From contig JAEXTK010000234.1 in the NCBI GenBank assembly GCA_023406985.1, positions 1 through 64,000 on the forward strand: a stretch of 64,000 nt of DNA, read 5' to 3'. Position 1 is the first letter of the stretch. Every line of letters starts with the position of its first letter. The notes beneath the pieces were generated by a model. That model was given only the letters and a program-made list of their open reading frames with translations, made no database searches and was not told where the DNA came from. This document shows positions 51,689 to 64,000 of the stretch, piece after piece. Position numbers and translations under genes: made by a program. This stretch comes from Spirochaetota bacterium. Lineage in GTDB: Bacteria > Spirochaetota > Spirochaetia > Treponematales > Breznakiellaceae.

Positions 51689-53788
51689 ATGAAGAAAACG
51701 TCGTTCACGCTCGGGTTGCTCTTGCTGGCGGGCGTTTTCGCCGCCGCAGAAGAGCAGAGACCCATCGATCTCGTGGTCGTGCTCGATACGTCATCGAGCA
51801 TGTACGCCTCGTACCGAGACGTATCCGAATACGTCGTCGGCCCCATGCTCAAGGAGTTCTTGCGCGTCGGGGACACCTTCCACCTCATCGGTTTTTCCGG
51901 AGCTCCGCGGGCGGAGATCTCGCGCAGGGTGGAAGGGGTCGGCGACGTGGAGACCATCGTGGGCAGGATGCTGCTCATGTACCCGCTGGACCCGTACTCC
52001 GACGTCATCGCGGCCCTCGAATACGTATCCCGCTACCTCGCCGATCTCCCCGATACGCGTCCCAAAACCATCGTATTCATCTCCGACGGCGAGCATGCGC
52101 CGTCGCCTTCGAGCACCTATGCGGGCCTCGACGCGGAGGCGGTGAAGACCCGTCTGGCCGAAACGACGGCCCGGCTCAAGGGTAACGGGTGGACCTTCCA
52201 TTTCCTCCGCGTCCCCTTCTCGGGCGAGGGCTCGCTCGCGCCTCTACCCGGCATGAAGTCTTCGCGGCCGCAGGTCGCGGAGAAGGCAGAAAAGGGCGAA
52301 CCGATCGGAAAGGCCGGAGACAGCGCCGAGATCCAACCCGCGTCCGCGAAAAAAGCGGAGAGGGCGCAGGATAACCAGGGTACCGAGAAGAACGGCCTCG
52401 ACGTTTCCGATACGGTGGCAGATCTGTTGGCCGCTCCCGTCGTGGATTGGTCGGCGGAGGAGTCGCAGGCGTCCATCGGCGCCATCGTGGGGGCCATCGC
52501 GGTCGACTTTCCGAAGGAATTGGGAAAATCGGGCCGGAACATGGTCATTCCGCTGGTCGTGCGCAACCCTTCGCCCAAACCGGTGTACTTGGAAACGCAA
52601 TCGATCCAGATAGACGGCGTCGACCGGATGGCGAAGCGCAGCTTCCGCGAACTCGCTCCTCGGTCGGAAGGGACGCTCAAGCTCTACGTGACGCTCCCGG
52701 CCGAGTATCCCGTGGGACGGAAGGTCCTGAAGGTCGAGCCTGCCTTTACCGGTTCGGTCCGCATCTCCCCCCAGTCCGGCGACGTTGCGGTGGAGATCGT
52801 GGAGGCGAACTTCGCCCGGTTCTTCTCCGCGGCGCTCCCTGCCCTCCTCTTCGCAGTGGGGCTCATCGCCGCGGCGCTGCTCGCCGTTCTCGTCATCGTG
52901 CTCTCGCGCCGCATGGCGTCGGCTCCGGGCCGCGTGGCATCCCATGCGGCATCGGAGTCGCGGGGCGCGCAGGAAAAACGGCGGTCGGTCGCGCCGGCCG
53001 AAGAGCCGCGGACAGTACGGGGCGAAGCGGTACGCCCGGCATCGGCGACCGCAGGTCGGCCCTCTGCCGCAGGGGACGCTTCGGCAGCCGGAGCGCCGGC
53101 AGCCGCCCCGATCGGCGCGCCCCTTTCGGCGTCTCCGTCCGCAGCGGCCGTCCCATCGAAGACCGCCGTCTCCGCGGGAACCGGGCGCGCCAATCCTCCG
53201 GACGACACCGCCGCCCTCCTCGCAGGGTTCGCTTCCCGGTCGGCGGCCGATGAAGCTTCGCGAAACTCCTTCCTCGCGGCTCGATCGGCTGCGGAAGGCG
53301 AAACCGCGCGGTCGGCGCCTCCTGCGCCTATCCCGGCCGTTCACGCGGCGGCTCCCGCCGTTCGCGCCGAGCGGCGCGAGGCGGCTCCCCTCGTTCCGTA
53401 CGAGGTCCGGAAGGCCGATGCGCGCATCATGCTATCGCTCTTCGTGGAAGACCAGAATACCATGATCGGCAGGAGGAATATCCACCTCGTGAAGGCGGGT
53501 TCCACCCTCAGCATCGGCGGCGGCAATTCAGATTTCTTGGTCTTCCTCGTGCCCGTTCCTAGGCGCATCGCGGAGGTCCGGTTCGATGGAGAAAAATGCA
53601 TCTTGGTGCCGCGTAGGCCGGAATTCTTCCCGGATATCGGCGCCGAACCCGTCGTGGATTGCGTCGGCAAGACGATCCGCGTGGTCTCGCAGAAGGGCTA
53701 TGAACTGAAGATCCGGCTGGACCGGTTCCAGGATCCCCTTTCCACGCTCAATCGATTCCTCCACTCCATCGACGTCCCCGGCCGTTAA
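51689..53788 (+). CDS. VWA-domain membrane protein with cytoplasmic FHA-like end
   Basis: A 699-residue protein with signal peptide (1-20), a von Willebrand A domain with the MIDAS motif DTSSS near residue 32 and SDGEHAP near 131, a beta domain (about 260-370), and one membrane helix (about 378-402). A roughly 170-residue Ala/Pro/Arg-rich disordered segment leads to a beta-rich C-terminus (STLSIGGGNSDFLVFLV) that resembles an FHA fold but lacks clear phosphopeptide residues. The layout suggests signalling from an external metal-dependent adhesion domain to the cytoplasm. It ends six bases from the convergent HEAT gene. Confidence 0.8.
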   Translation: MKKTSFTLGLLLLAGVFAAAEEQRPIDLVVVLDTSSSMYASYRDVSEYVVGPMLKEFLRVGDTFHLIGFSGAPRAEISRRVEGVGDVETIVGRMLLMYPLDPYSDVIAALEYVSRYLADLPDTRPKTIVFISDGEHAPSPSSTYAGLDAEAVKTRLAETTARLKGNGWTFHFLRVPFSGEGSLAPLPGMKSSRPQVAEKAEKGEPIGKAGDSAEIQPASAKKAERAQDNQGTEKNGLDVSDTVADLLAAPVVDWSAEESQASIGAIVGAIAVDFPKELGKSGRNMVIPLVVRNPSPKPVYLETQSIQIDGVDRMAKRSFRELAPRSEGTLKLYVTLPAEYPVGRKVLKVEPAFTGSVRISPQSGDVAVEIVEANFARFFSAALPALLFAVGLIAAALLAVLVIVLSRRMASAPGRVASHAASESRGAQEKRRSVAPAEEPRTVRGEAVRPASATAGRPSAAGDASAAGAPAAAPIGAPLSASPSAAAVPSKTAVSAGTGRANPPDDTAALLAGFASRSAADEASRNSFLAARSAAEGETARSAPPAPIPAVHAAAPAVRAERREAAPLVPYEVRKADARIMLSLFVEDQNTMIGRRNIHLVKAGSTLSIGGGNSDFLVFLVPVPRRIAEVRFDGEKCILVPRRPEFFPDIGAEPVVDCVGKTIRVVSQKGYELKIRLDRFQDPLSTLNRFLHSIDVPGR

Positions 53789-53794
53789 GTCGGC

Positions 53795-57382
<3,588 letters not shown>

Positions 57383-57386
<4 letters not shown>

Positions 57387-58663
57387 AGCGCGAGTCTCAA
57401 GATCCCGATCAGGGTCCCGAAGGCGACTGCGGCTATATTGGGAAGCCACATGGCCCAGAACGGAGAGTACCCCAGGCGGACGCCGAGCGTTTGGCCTCCG
57501 ATGAGCAAAGTCCAGTAGATGACCGCGATGATGAGTCCGACCCCGAAGCCCACCGATTGGCCGCTTTTCCGCGCGAATAGGCCGAGCGGCGTCGCGAGGA
57601 ATACGAAGGAGAGCGCGCCGAAGGGAACGGAAAATTTCTTGAAATACTCCAGCCGATAGACGCGGAGCGAACGGTCCCGCAGGGCCTCGTCGATGAGTTC
57701 CTTCTCCTGGCCGAGCCGGGTGGCCGCGGAACCCCGCTCGTTCCACGCGGAATCCCGCGGACCGGCGCGCAGGGCCTTTTCGAGGGTGAGCGCCGCGGCG
57801 AAGGCCCTCGTACGTTTTTCTTCCGCCTTCGCCGCAACGGTAACTTCCTTTTTCCGGATTTCCCTCGCCACGTCCATGGAACTCATCTCGCGGGGACCCG
57901 GAGGTCCGACCGACTGCATGAGATCCTGCTGGCGGATGGAATACCTGATCTTTCCCGCGAGCGCGTAATCGAAGTCGGTCCGTACGTTTTCCTTGGCCGT
58001 ATGCACGAACGCGTCGAAGAGGTCGAGGGTCAACGCCGCGTCGGCTTCCTCTTCCAGGCGCGCGTTCGTGGCGGCGATGACGCGTCGCTCCCCTGAAGAC
58101 GTCCGGTCGAATATGAGGAGCTCATCGATCGTGCGTTCGCGCACCGTCCCCATCACGAGGACCGTGTTGTTGAAGCGCTTTACCGAATCGGATTCGAGCT
58201 CCATCGCGGGCGTCGTGAGGAGGAGCCGCCGATACAACTTGCCGAACTCGAGGGTGCCCGCGGGGAGCAAGACGTCGTTGGCGAAGAAGGAGATGAGTGA
58301 GACTGCGATGCCGACGGCGATGACGGGCGCGTAGACCGCCCGATACGGGAGGCCCGAAGACCGCATCACGAGTATCTCGTTGTCGGACGAAATCCGTCCG
58401 ATCGCCATGAGGGTGCCGACGAGGGAGGCGAAGGGTGAGGCCATGGCCACGATCGCGGGGAGGGAATAGAGGATGAGCAGGGCCACCTGGGACGGCGGCA
58501 CGTGCTTGGATAGGATCTCTTCCGCCATCAAAAGGAGCTGGTTGACGAAGAAAATGAAGAAGAAGAAGAGGAAGGCGACGAAGAACGAGAAGGCCGTTTC
58601 TTCCGCGATATAACGGAACAGCGTCCAGGGAACGGCGTGCATCCTTCGACGCATCGGCATCAT
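57383..58663 (-). CDS. lptF: LptF-type permease (YjgP/YjgQ family)
   Basis: A 426-residue partner of the neighbouring LptG-type protein, with [26 protein letters not shown] as the first helix, [19 protein letters not shown] and a longer charged periplasmic segment (about 140-320) than usual, then three helices ([19 protein letters not shown]). ATG 58663 overlaps the dut stop by four bases. The cargo in a spirochaete without classical LPS would be another lipid or glycolipid, which is inference. Confidence 0.85.
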
Positions 58664-59109
58664 ACCCCCGTAGAACCGAAACCGCCGCTTCCGCGATCCG
58701 AGGGCGTCACGGCGTCTTTCTCCAGGAAACGGGCGCGCGATACCGGCGCGACGACGAGTTGGGCGATGCGGTCCCCGTCCGCAAGCGTGAACGTTTCCGA
58801 GCCTACGTTGACGAGGATGACCTTGATCTCCCCTCGATAGTCGGAATCGATCGTGCCCGGGGCATTGAGCACCGTCACCCCATGTTTCGCGGCCAAGCCG
58901 GACCGCGGCCGGACCTGCGCTTCGTAGCCCACAGGCAGCTCGATTTTTAGGCCGGTGGGGACGAGGGCGCGGCCGAGCGGCGGAATCGAGAGGGGCGCAT
59001 CGATGCGCGCGGATAGGTCCGCGCCCGCGGCACCGGTCGTGGCGTACGCGGGAAGCCGCGCGCGGGGATCCAGGCGAACGAGGGCGACGATAGGGTCAGC
59101 GATTTCCAT
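58660..59109 (-). CDS. dut: Deoxyuridine 5'-triphosphate nucleotidohydrolase
   Basis: Hydrolyses dUTP to dUMP, keeping uracil out of DNA. The 149-residue trimeric-type dUTPase has all five motifs: [43 protein letters not shown] and the C-terminal [13 protein letters not shown] 59109 overlaps the TGA of the M16 peptidase gene (TGATG); the longer frame is rejected. Confidence 0.96.
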   Translation of the reverse strand: MEIADPIVALVRLDPRARLPAYATTGAAGADLSARIDAPLSIPPLGRALVPTGLKIELPVGYEAQVRPRSGLAAKHGVTVLNAPGTIDSDYRGEIKVILVNVGSETFTLADGDRIAQLVVAPVSRARFLEKDAVTPSDRGSGGFGSTGV

Positions 59110-60413
59110 CAGTCCACCACCTTCATGCCGAGAGCGGTCATTTGATCCAAGGCCCGCTGGGCGGAGCGCGTGAAGGACCGTTCCGCGGTCCGCGCGCCCA
59201 CGCCGTAAAAGATCGGCGCATGGACGAAAAACCGACGCATCGCCTCGTTGGCGGCCGCCGCGTCCACCTTCGCAACGCCGGCGTCGGCCTCGGCGGTGGA
59301 AAAATTCGGAGCGCCGTAGAGGGCTTGGCGCGCCAGCCTCCGCATGCGGTACTCGGCATCCGCCGCTGCTATCTTCATGCCGCCGCGGATATGGGCCTTC
59401 GCGTCCGCGATCTCCCCCGCCTCCAGGCCTGTCCGCGCGATGCGGACCAATTCTTCGGAGAGGGCGTCGACGAGGCGCGCCGCGGTTTCCTTGGAAGCGG
59501 TCGCGTAGACGCCGAAGAGCGAGGCGTCCTCCATGAGGCTCGGAGCGCTGAAGACGGAATAGCACAATCCGCGCCGTTCGCGCAATTCCTGGAACAGGCG
59601 GGAGCCCATGGATTCGCCGATCGCGGCGTTCGCCACCTCGAGGGCGTAGTATTCGGAAGACGGAATCGGGCCCGCGGCCTGGAAGGCGCAGAACGTCTGC
59701 ACCTGTTGATGGGGAGAACGTCGGAACGGCTCTCCCGAACTCTTCGGCAGGGGCGGCGGAAGGCGCCGGGGCGGACCGCGGTGCCCTTCCGCCCCCGCGA
59801 ACGCCGCCTCCACCGCATCGCGGACGCGGTCGCCCTCCACGCCGCCCGCGGCCGTGATCAGGGGCGGCAGACCGCGGAAATTATCTAGGTAGCGGCGATA
59901 TACGCCTTCCCTTCCGAGCGCGCGGACGTCCCTGACCTCTCCCCCGATCTTGCGCGCGAGCGCGTGGCCGGGCCAAAGCCGCTCCGCGAAGGCGTCGGAG
60001 GCCGCTTCCTCAGGATCGTCGTCCGCGGCGACGATCTCGTTCTCGATGACGACCCGTTCGCGTTCGAATTCCTCCGCGTCGAAGCGGGAATCCGTCACGA
60101 GGTCGGCGAGGATGGTCAGGGCCGTCTCGAAGCCTTCAGCGGGCACGACCGCATGGACTGCCATGCATTCGCGCTCCGTGAAAGCGTTGATCGAGCCGCC
60201 GAGGCGGTCGATCTCCCGGGCTATGGAGAAGGCGTCCCGGCTGCGGGTCCCTTTGAAGAGCATGTGTTCGATGAAATGCGTCGAGCCCGCTTCATCCTGC
60301 GCTTCGTCGCGCGACCCGATGCCGTACCAAAAGCCGACGGCCGCGACTTCCGCCGCGGCCGCCTGATCGACGAGGAGACGGGACTCCCCGCCGATATCGA
60401 AACTCGATATCAA
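59109..60413 (-). CDS. M16-family zinc peptidase
   Basis: A 434-residue pitrilysin-type protein. The inverted zinc motif HFIEH is near residue 46 with the downstream Glu in VIENEIVA about 75 residues later; the C-terminal half is the inactive M16 domain ([22 protein letters not shown]). It resembles the YmxG/processing-peptidase group usually found after pnp. It has no signal peptide, so it is probably cytoplasmic. It overlaps pnp by four bases (ATGA). Confidence 0.92.
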   Translation of the reverse strand: MISSFDIGGESRLLVDQAAAAEVAAVGFWYGIGSRDEAQDEAGSTHFIEHMLFKGTRSRDAFSIAREIDRLGGSINAFTERECMAVHAVVPAEGFETALTILADLVTDSRFDAEEFERERVVIENEIVAADDDPEEAASDAFAERLWPGHALARKIGGEVRDVRALGREGVYRRYLDNFRGLPPLITAAGGVEGDRVRDAVEAAFAGAEGHRGPPRRLPPPLPKSSGEPFRRSPHQQVQTFCAFQAAGPIPSSEYYALEVANAAIGESMGSRLFQELRERRGLCYSVFSAPSLMEDASLFGVYATASKETAARLVDALSEELVRIARTGLEAGEIADAKAHIRGGMKIAAADAEYRMRRLARQALYGAPNFSTAEADAGVAKVDAAAANEAMRRFFVHAPIFYGVGARTAERSFTRSAQRALDQMTALGMKVVD

Positions 60414-62560
60414 CCGCGGCTCCGGTCCCGCCGGTGGTCGTCATCGCGGCGGGGCGGCCTGCTTTCCTCTTCACCGCCGTTCGGGTCGATCGCGTCGATG
60501 TAGGAGAGGTTGAGCCGACCCATCTTGTCCACCTCGAGGAGCTTCACGGGGATGCGCTGCCCCTCCTTCACGACGTCGGTGACGCTCGCGATGCGCTGGC
60601 GCGACAGCTTGGAGATATGGCAGAGGCCTTCCTTGCCCGGCAGGATCTCGACGAAGGCGCCGAAGTCCATGATCCGCTTGACGACGCCGTCGTACACGCG
60701 GCCGACTTCCGGATCCTCCACGACGCCCTTGACGGCGTCCTTTGCGTCTTCCGCGTTCTTGGCGGTCTTGCCGTAGATGGTGACCGTGCCATCGTTCTCG
60801 GTGTTGATGGTGACCGAGAACTGCTCGCAGAGGGCTTTGATGTTCTTGCCGCCCGGACCGATGAGGAGTCCGAGCTTCTCCGGATCGATCTTCATGGAAA
60901 CGATCTTGGGAGCGAACTCGCTGATCTTTCCGGAAGGCTTGTCCAGGGTCTTGTTCATGATGGAGAGGATGTGGAGGCGACCACGCTTCGCCTGATCCAG
61001 CGCCTTCCGCATGACCTCGGGGCTGACGCCCGCGATCTTGATGTCCATCTGGAAACCGGTGATGCCTTCCTCGGTGCCCGCGACTTTAAAGTCCATGTCG
61101 CCGAGGTGGTCTTCCTCGCCGAGGATGTCGGAGAGCACCGCGTAGCGCGATCCTTCCGTGATGAGGCCCATCGCGATGCCCGCGACCGGCTTTTTCATCG
61201 GCACGCCCGCGTGGAGCATGGCGAGGGTTCCGCCGCAGACGGAAGCCATGGAGGAAGAACCGTTGGATTCCAGGATTTCGGAGACCACCCGGATGGTATA
61301 GGGGAAGTCTTCCTTTGAGGGGATCATGGCCTCGAGCGACCGGCGCGCCAGGTTGCCGTGGCCGATTTCGCGCCGTCCGGTACCCATGCGGCCGACCTCG
61401 CCGACCGAGTACGGCGGGAAGTTGTAGTGCAGGAGGAAGCGTTCCCGCTTGTCGCCTTCGATGTCATCGAAGATCTGCTCGTCGAACACCGTGCCGAGGG
61501 TGGTGACCGCGAGGGCCTGGGTCTCGCCGCGGGTGAACAGGGCGGAACCGTGGGTCCGCGCGAGCACGCCGACTTCGCAGGTGATGGCGCGGATGTCTTC
61601 GGTGCCGCGGCCGTCGACGCGGACGCCTTTATCCAAGATGGACGAGCGCAGGATCTCGTACTCCATCTCCTCGAAGAGGGCATCGAAGAGCTTCTTCTGC
61701 ATCGCGTCTTTGAGCTGGTCCGCGTAGGTAGCCGCGAGATCGGCTTTGACCGCATGGATCGCGTCGCCCCGCTCGTGCTTGCCCTTGACGAAGCAGGCGG
61801 TCTGGAGGCGGGGATACGCTTCCTTCCGCATCGCGTCCTTATTCTCAAGGACGATCTTGGTCTCGGTGAGGGGGAGCTTCTCCTTGCCGGCGATCTCCCT
61901 GAGCTTGAGCTGGAGGTCGCAGAGCTCGCCGATGAAGACGCGCGCTTTCTCCAAGGCGGCGATCATGAGGTCCTCGTCCACTTCCTTGGCGCCGCCTTCC
62001 ACCATCGTGATGCCGTCTTTGGTGCCGGCGACGACGATTTCCAGACGCGATTTTTCGATCTGTTCGTAGGTCGGGTTGAGGATGAGCTCGTCACCGATCG
62101 CGCAGATGCGGACGCCCGCGATAGGGCCCGCGAAGGGAATGTCGGAGATGACGACCGCGGCCGAAGCGGCCACGATGGCGAGCATGTCGGGCGGGTTGAC
62201 CATATCGGCAGAAATCGTGGTCGGGACGACCTGGATATCGCGGCCGAAGCGCTTGTCGAAGAGGGGGCGCATGGGCCGATCGATGAGACGGGAGACGAGG
62301 ATCTCCTTATCCTTCGGGCGGCTTTCGCGCTTGATGAATCCGCCGGGGATCTTGCCCGCGGCGTAATACTTCTCGTTGTAATCCACCGTGAGGGGGACGT
62401 AATCGAGTCCTTCCTCGGCGGAGTCGGAGGCGCAGGCGGTAGCGAGTACCGCGGAACCCGCGTACTGGGCGAAGACGGCGCCGTTGGCCTGTTTCGCCAT
62501 GCGGCCGGTCTCAAGGACCATGTCCTCGCCGGCTATTTTAAGGGTAACTCTTTGGATCAT
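60410..62560 (-). CDS. pnp: Polynucleotide phosphorylase
   Basis: A 3'-5' phosphorolytic exoribonuclease and degradosome-type enzyme. The 716-residue protein has two RNase PH domains (KIPGGFIKRESRPKDKEILVSRLIDRPMRPLF, given in part; second with FTRGETQALAVTTLG and SNGSSSMASVCGG), a KH domain (GPGGKNIKALCE) and an S1 domain (DFGAFVEILPGKEGLCHIS), then a short Arg/Asp tail. ATG 62560 with AGGA just upstream is chosen; the open frame extends another 103 codons into GC-rich leader sequence without family match. Confidence 0.97.
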   Translation of the reverse strand: MIQRVTLKIAGEDMVLETGRMAKQANGAVFAQYAGSAVLATACASDSAEEGLDYVPLTVDYNEKYYAAGKIPGGFIKRESRPKDKEILVSRLIDRPMRPLFDKRFGRDIQVVPTTISADMVNPPDMLAIVAASAAVVISDIPFAGPIAGVRICAIGDELILNPTYEQIEKSRLEIVVAGTKDGITMVEGGAKEVDEDLMIAALEKARVFIGELCDLQLKLREIAGKEKLPLTETKIVLENKDAMRKEAYPRLQTACFVKGKHERGDAIHAVKADLAATYADQLKDAMQKKLFDALFEEMEYEILRSSILDKGVRVDGRGTEDIRAITCEVGVLARTHGSALFTRGETQALAVTTLGTVFDEQIFDDIEGDKRERFLLHYNFPPYSVGEVGRMGTGRREIGHGNLARRSLEAMIPSKEDFPYTIRVVSEILESNGSSSMASVCGGTLAMLHAGVPMKKPVAGIAMGLITEGSRYAVLSDILGEEDHLGDMDFKVAGTEEGITGFQMDIKIAGVSPEVMRKALDQAKRGRLHILSIMNKTLDKPSGKISEFAPKIVSMKIDPEKLGLLIGPGGKNIKALCEQFSVTINTENDGTVTIYGKTAKNAEDAKDAVKGVVEDPEVGRVYDGVVKRIMDFGAFVEILPGKEGLCHISKLSRQRIASVTDVVKEGQRIPVKLLEVDKMGRLNLSYIDAIDPNGGEEESRPPRRDDDHRRDRSRG

Positions 62561-62724
62561 ATTTCCTACCAAGGGAACGCCCGTGCCGCGCATGCGACAC
62601 AGACCGGCTACCCGGCGGAAACGACGATCACCGTCGCGGGCGCAGGGCGCCGTACAGGAAAAGGGCCCGGCGCCGGCCGCCCCCCGCGCGATGCGCGCGA
62701 AGCGGGCGGACACCGGCCATGACG
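62561..62724 (-). promoter_or_regulatory. Structured rpsO-pnp spacer
   Basis: A 164-base gap with no gene. In the minus-strand RNA it can form several GC-rich hairpins, including GGCGCC ... GGCGCC (about 62645-62673) and CGCCCGC ... GCGGGGG near 62690-62710. In other bacteria RNase III cleaves a hairpin here and PNPase autoregulates through it. Function here is inference; no U-run terminator is seen. Confidence 0.4.
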
Positions 62725-62994
62725 TTACTTGCGCAGACCCAGCTTCTGGATCAGGGAACGATACTTCTCCAAATCCGTGCGCTGGATGTATTTCAGCATG
62801 CGGCGGCGCTGGCCGACCAACATGAGGAGCCCGCGCTGGCTCGACTTGTCTTTCTTGAAGGTCTTGCAATGCTCGGTGAGCTGGTTGATCCGCTCGGTGA
62901 GCAGGGCTACCTGGACTTCCGAGGCGCCCGTATCCTTCTCGCTCTTGCCGTATTTGGCAACGACGGACGCGATATCCTGCTTGTTCAAAGCCAT
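62725..62994 (-). CDS. rpsO: 30S ribosomal protein S15
   Basis: An 89-residue protein with the S15 signature [21 protein letters not shown] and [12 protein letters not shown], ending LIQKLGLRK. It binds 16S rRNA in early assembly of the platform. ATG 62994 follows AAGGAG by nine bases; the upstream 7-codon extension is not used. Four bases after ribF. Confidence 0.97.
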   Translation of the reverse strand: MALNKQDIASVVAKYGKSEKDTGASEVQVALLTERINQLTEHCKTFKKDKSSQRGLLMLVGQRRRMLKYIQRTDLEKYRSLIQKLGLRK

Positions 62995-62998
62995 ATGT

Positions 62999-63817
62999 TT
63001 ACTCTCCTTGTGCAACCACCGTTAAAAGTTCGACGCGCAACGCGTCGGCGACACTATTCGTGTCGGGGGACGAAGGTACGCGTACGACACCCGCGCGGAT
63101 GTCGATGAAGCGTTTCGTCCTCATGGAGGGATTCCGGGCGACGAGGATCGCGGGGTACCGGCCGTCAGGCGGCGTTATCCGGCGCATGGCGCGCACGTCG
63201 AAATCGATCCAACCTTCGCCCGGGGTAGTAGGCGTTCCGGCCAGATCAAGCTCCACGTTCCGCCCGAGAAGGGCCGCCGCCTCGACGAGGTCGCCGGCTG
63301 AAATCGCGGTGCGGATACGGCTCGAACTGATCGGAGAGACGCCCGAAATGAGGGAGTCGAGGATGTCGGTCGCGATACCGTCTTCCTCGTTCATTCGCTT
63401 GAGCGCCGCCGCATCGGTATCGAGACGGTGTCCGCAGCGAAAATCGCTGCCCACGGCCAGATAACGCAGTTTTCCGCGGTCCTTGAGAAGACCGATGAAA
63501 TCCTTCCCAGCCAGTTTACCGAAATTCCCGGAAAAGTCAATGAGGACCACGAGTTCCGCGCCGGCGGCGGCGAGGGCTTCGACCTTTTGGTCGAGGCTCA
63601 GGATGTCGCCCTCGTAGGCCCGCGGCCGCAGGACCGCCTTCGGGTTGGCACGGAACGTCACCGCCGTCGGAATGGCTTCGTCCCTGCGGGCCGCGACGCG
63701 CTCGAGCAGGAGGCGATGGCCGCGATGTACGCCGTCGAATACGCCCACGGTCATCGCCGTGGGACGATCGGGGACGAAGGCGCGCGAAACGAGGTCATCC
63801 CAGTCGACCACGGTCAC
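62999..63817 (-). CDS. ribF: RibF-type FAD synthetase with degenerate riboflavin-kinase region
   Basis: Usual RibF first phosphorylates riboflavin and then adenylates FMN. The 272-residue protein keeps the FMN adenylyltransferase motifs: [18 protein letters not shown] and ISSSRIR. The C-terminal 90 residues should be riboflavin kinase but lack the GxxxGFPTAN flavin/ATP signature; only fragments such as [12 protein letters not shown] recall it. GTG 63817 is chosen because it overlaps the truB stop as GTGA, in line with the coupling elsewhere; ATG 63856 is an alternative that overlaps truB by 43 bases. Confidence 0.88.
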   Translation of the reverse strand: MTVVDWDDLVSRAFVPDRPTAMTVGVFDGVHRGHRLLLERVAARRDEAIPTAVTFRANPKAVLRPRAYEGDILSLDQKVEALAAAGAELVVLIDFSGNFGKLAGKDFIGLLKDRGKLRYLAVGSDFRCGHRLDTDAAALKRMNEEDGIATDILDSLISGVSPISSSRIRTAISAGDLVEAAALLGRNVELDLAGTPTTPGEGWIDFDVRAMRRITPPDGRYPAILVARNPSMRTKRFIDIRAGVVRVPSSPDTNSVADALRVELLTVVAQGE

Positions 63818-64000
63818 GGCGCTGCCGTCCTTGACGCCACGTAGCCGTACTTCCACGTTCCGTCGATATATTCGGCGACGGCGAGGAATCGGCCCTCTTC
63901 ATCGAAGATGCCGGCGAACGGCTTCGCTGCCGAAACGAAGGCCCCGGTCATCCACGACGGATCGATCGGCCTCCCGTTCAGTATGAGTCGGGAGAGTTGG
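63814..64000 (-). CDS. truB: tRNA pseudouridine-55 synthase, C-terminal end (cut by right edge)
   Basis: The last 61 codons of a gene entering from the right edge. The frame reads SRLILNGRPIDPSWMTG, then FAGIFDEEGRFLAVAEYIDGTWKY, and stops at TGA 63814-63816. This matches the C-terminal PUA-like end of TruB, and truB-ribF-rpsO-pnp is a widely conserved order. The catalytic domain lies outside the window, so identity rests on the tail and context. Confidence 0.8.
   Translation of the reverse strand, partial: QLSRLILNGRPIDPSWMTGAFVSAAKPFAGIFDEEGRFLAVAEYIDGTWKYGYVASRTAAP

Noticed and set aside
62645..62673. Rho-independent terminator between rpsO and pnp
   Set aside because: GC-rich pairing exists but no U run follows on the minus strand; more likely a processing region.
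61358..62722. A 454-codon open frame antisense to pnp
   Set aside because: A mirror of the PNPase coding sequence; the pnp strand has all conserved motifs.

Overview
The window is a dense, high-GC (by eye 60% or more) stretch of core bacterial chromosome, best explained as a spirochaete of the Treponema/Spirochaeta group. The evidence is family-level: a cytidylate kinase fused in frame to ribosomal protein S1, a GreA carrying about 700 extra N-terminal residues, the order mltG-dnaG-rpoD-zinc-ribbon-TPR-mreBCD-mrdA-rodA, the order truB-ribF-rpsO-pnp-M16-dut-lptF-lptG-tgt, an OmpA domain without the usual Asp of DAP-binding domains, and many small TPR/HEAT and lipoprotein envelope genes. I cannot name a species. 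I see no IS element, prophage, CRISPR array, toxin-antitoxin pair or defence island.

Layout. 1-9.5 kb: short, often divergent units: rpsB (cut by the left edge), maf, tRNA-Arg, a HEAT protein and a lipoprotein, coaD, rpmF-acpP-rnc, the CCA-adding enzyme, thiN, a HIT protein with a membrane protein, and aroH. 9.5-9.8 kb: tRNA-Thr and tRNA-Tyr behind a consensus promoter and before a strong terminator. 9.8-20 kb: one tightly packed plus-strand unit (YkgJ-type protein, metallo-beta-lactamase-fold protein, a small ORF, a 1328-residue OmpA/FlgD-Ig outer-envelope protein, mltG, dnaG, rpoD). 20-21.4 kb: a zinc-ribbon/coiled-coil gene directly followed by RNase P RNA. 21.5-30.5 kb: the elongasome unit (TPR, mreB, mreC, mreD, mrdA, rodA) ending in a radical SAM gene. 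30.6-42.2 kb: an almost gapless minus-strand chain from recA through folK, scpA, scpB, rluB, cmk-rpsA, a sigma-54 activator, a TPR membrane protein and a CHASE2 adenylate cyclase to a lipoprotein. 42.3-53.8 kb: prs, an rpe-TPR-exported protein-TPR-dtd unit, and a TPR-greA-VWA unit. 53.8-64 kb: the minus-strand chain truB-ribF-rpsO-pnp-M16-dut-lptF-lptG-tgt-HEAT.

Genes are packed by ATGA, GTGA, TTGA and TGATG overlaps, so translational coupling is probably general. TTG starts are used for rpsB and the radical SAM gene, and GTG starts for recA, tgt and ribF. Functions group into translation and RNA metabolism, DNA replication, recombination and segregation, cell-wall elongation, and envelope proteins of unknown role, plus a cAMP/sigma-54 signalling pair set in the recA-rpsA chain.

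The most notable observation is regulatory. At seven genes (coaD, the lipoprotein divergent from it, maf, the CCA-adding enzyme, aroH, prs, rpe) a sigma-70-type -35/-10 pair lies so close to the start codon that the predicted transcript begins at or within about 3 nt of ATG, with no clear Shine-Dalgarno sequence. This predicts a set of leaderless mRNAs. Other points for follow-up: an 8-bp dyad over the rpmF-acpP-rnc promoter, a possible internal S1 start inside cmk-rpsA, a RibF without recognisable riboflavin-kinase signatures, and the OmpA-domain substitution.
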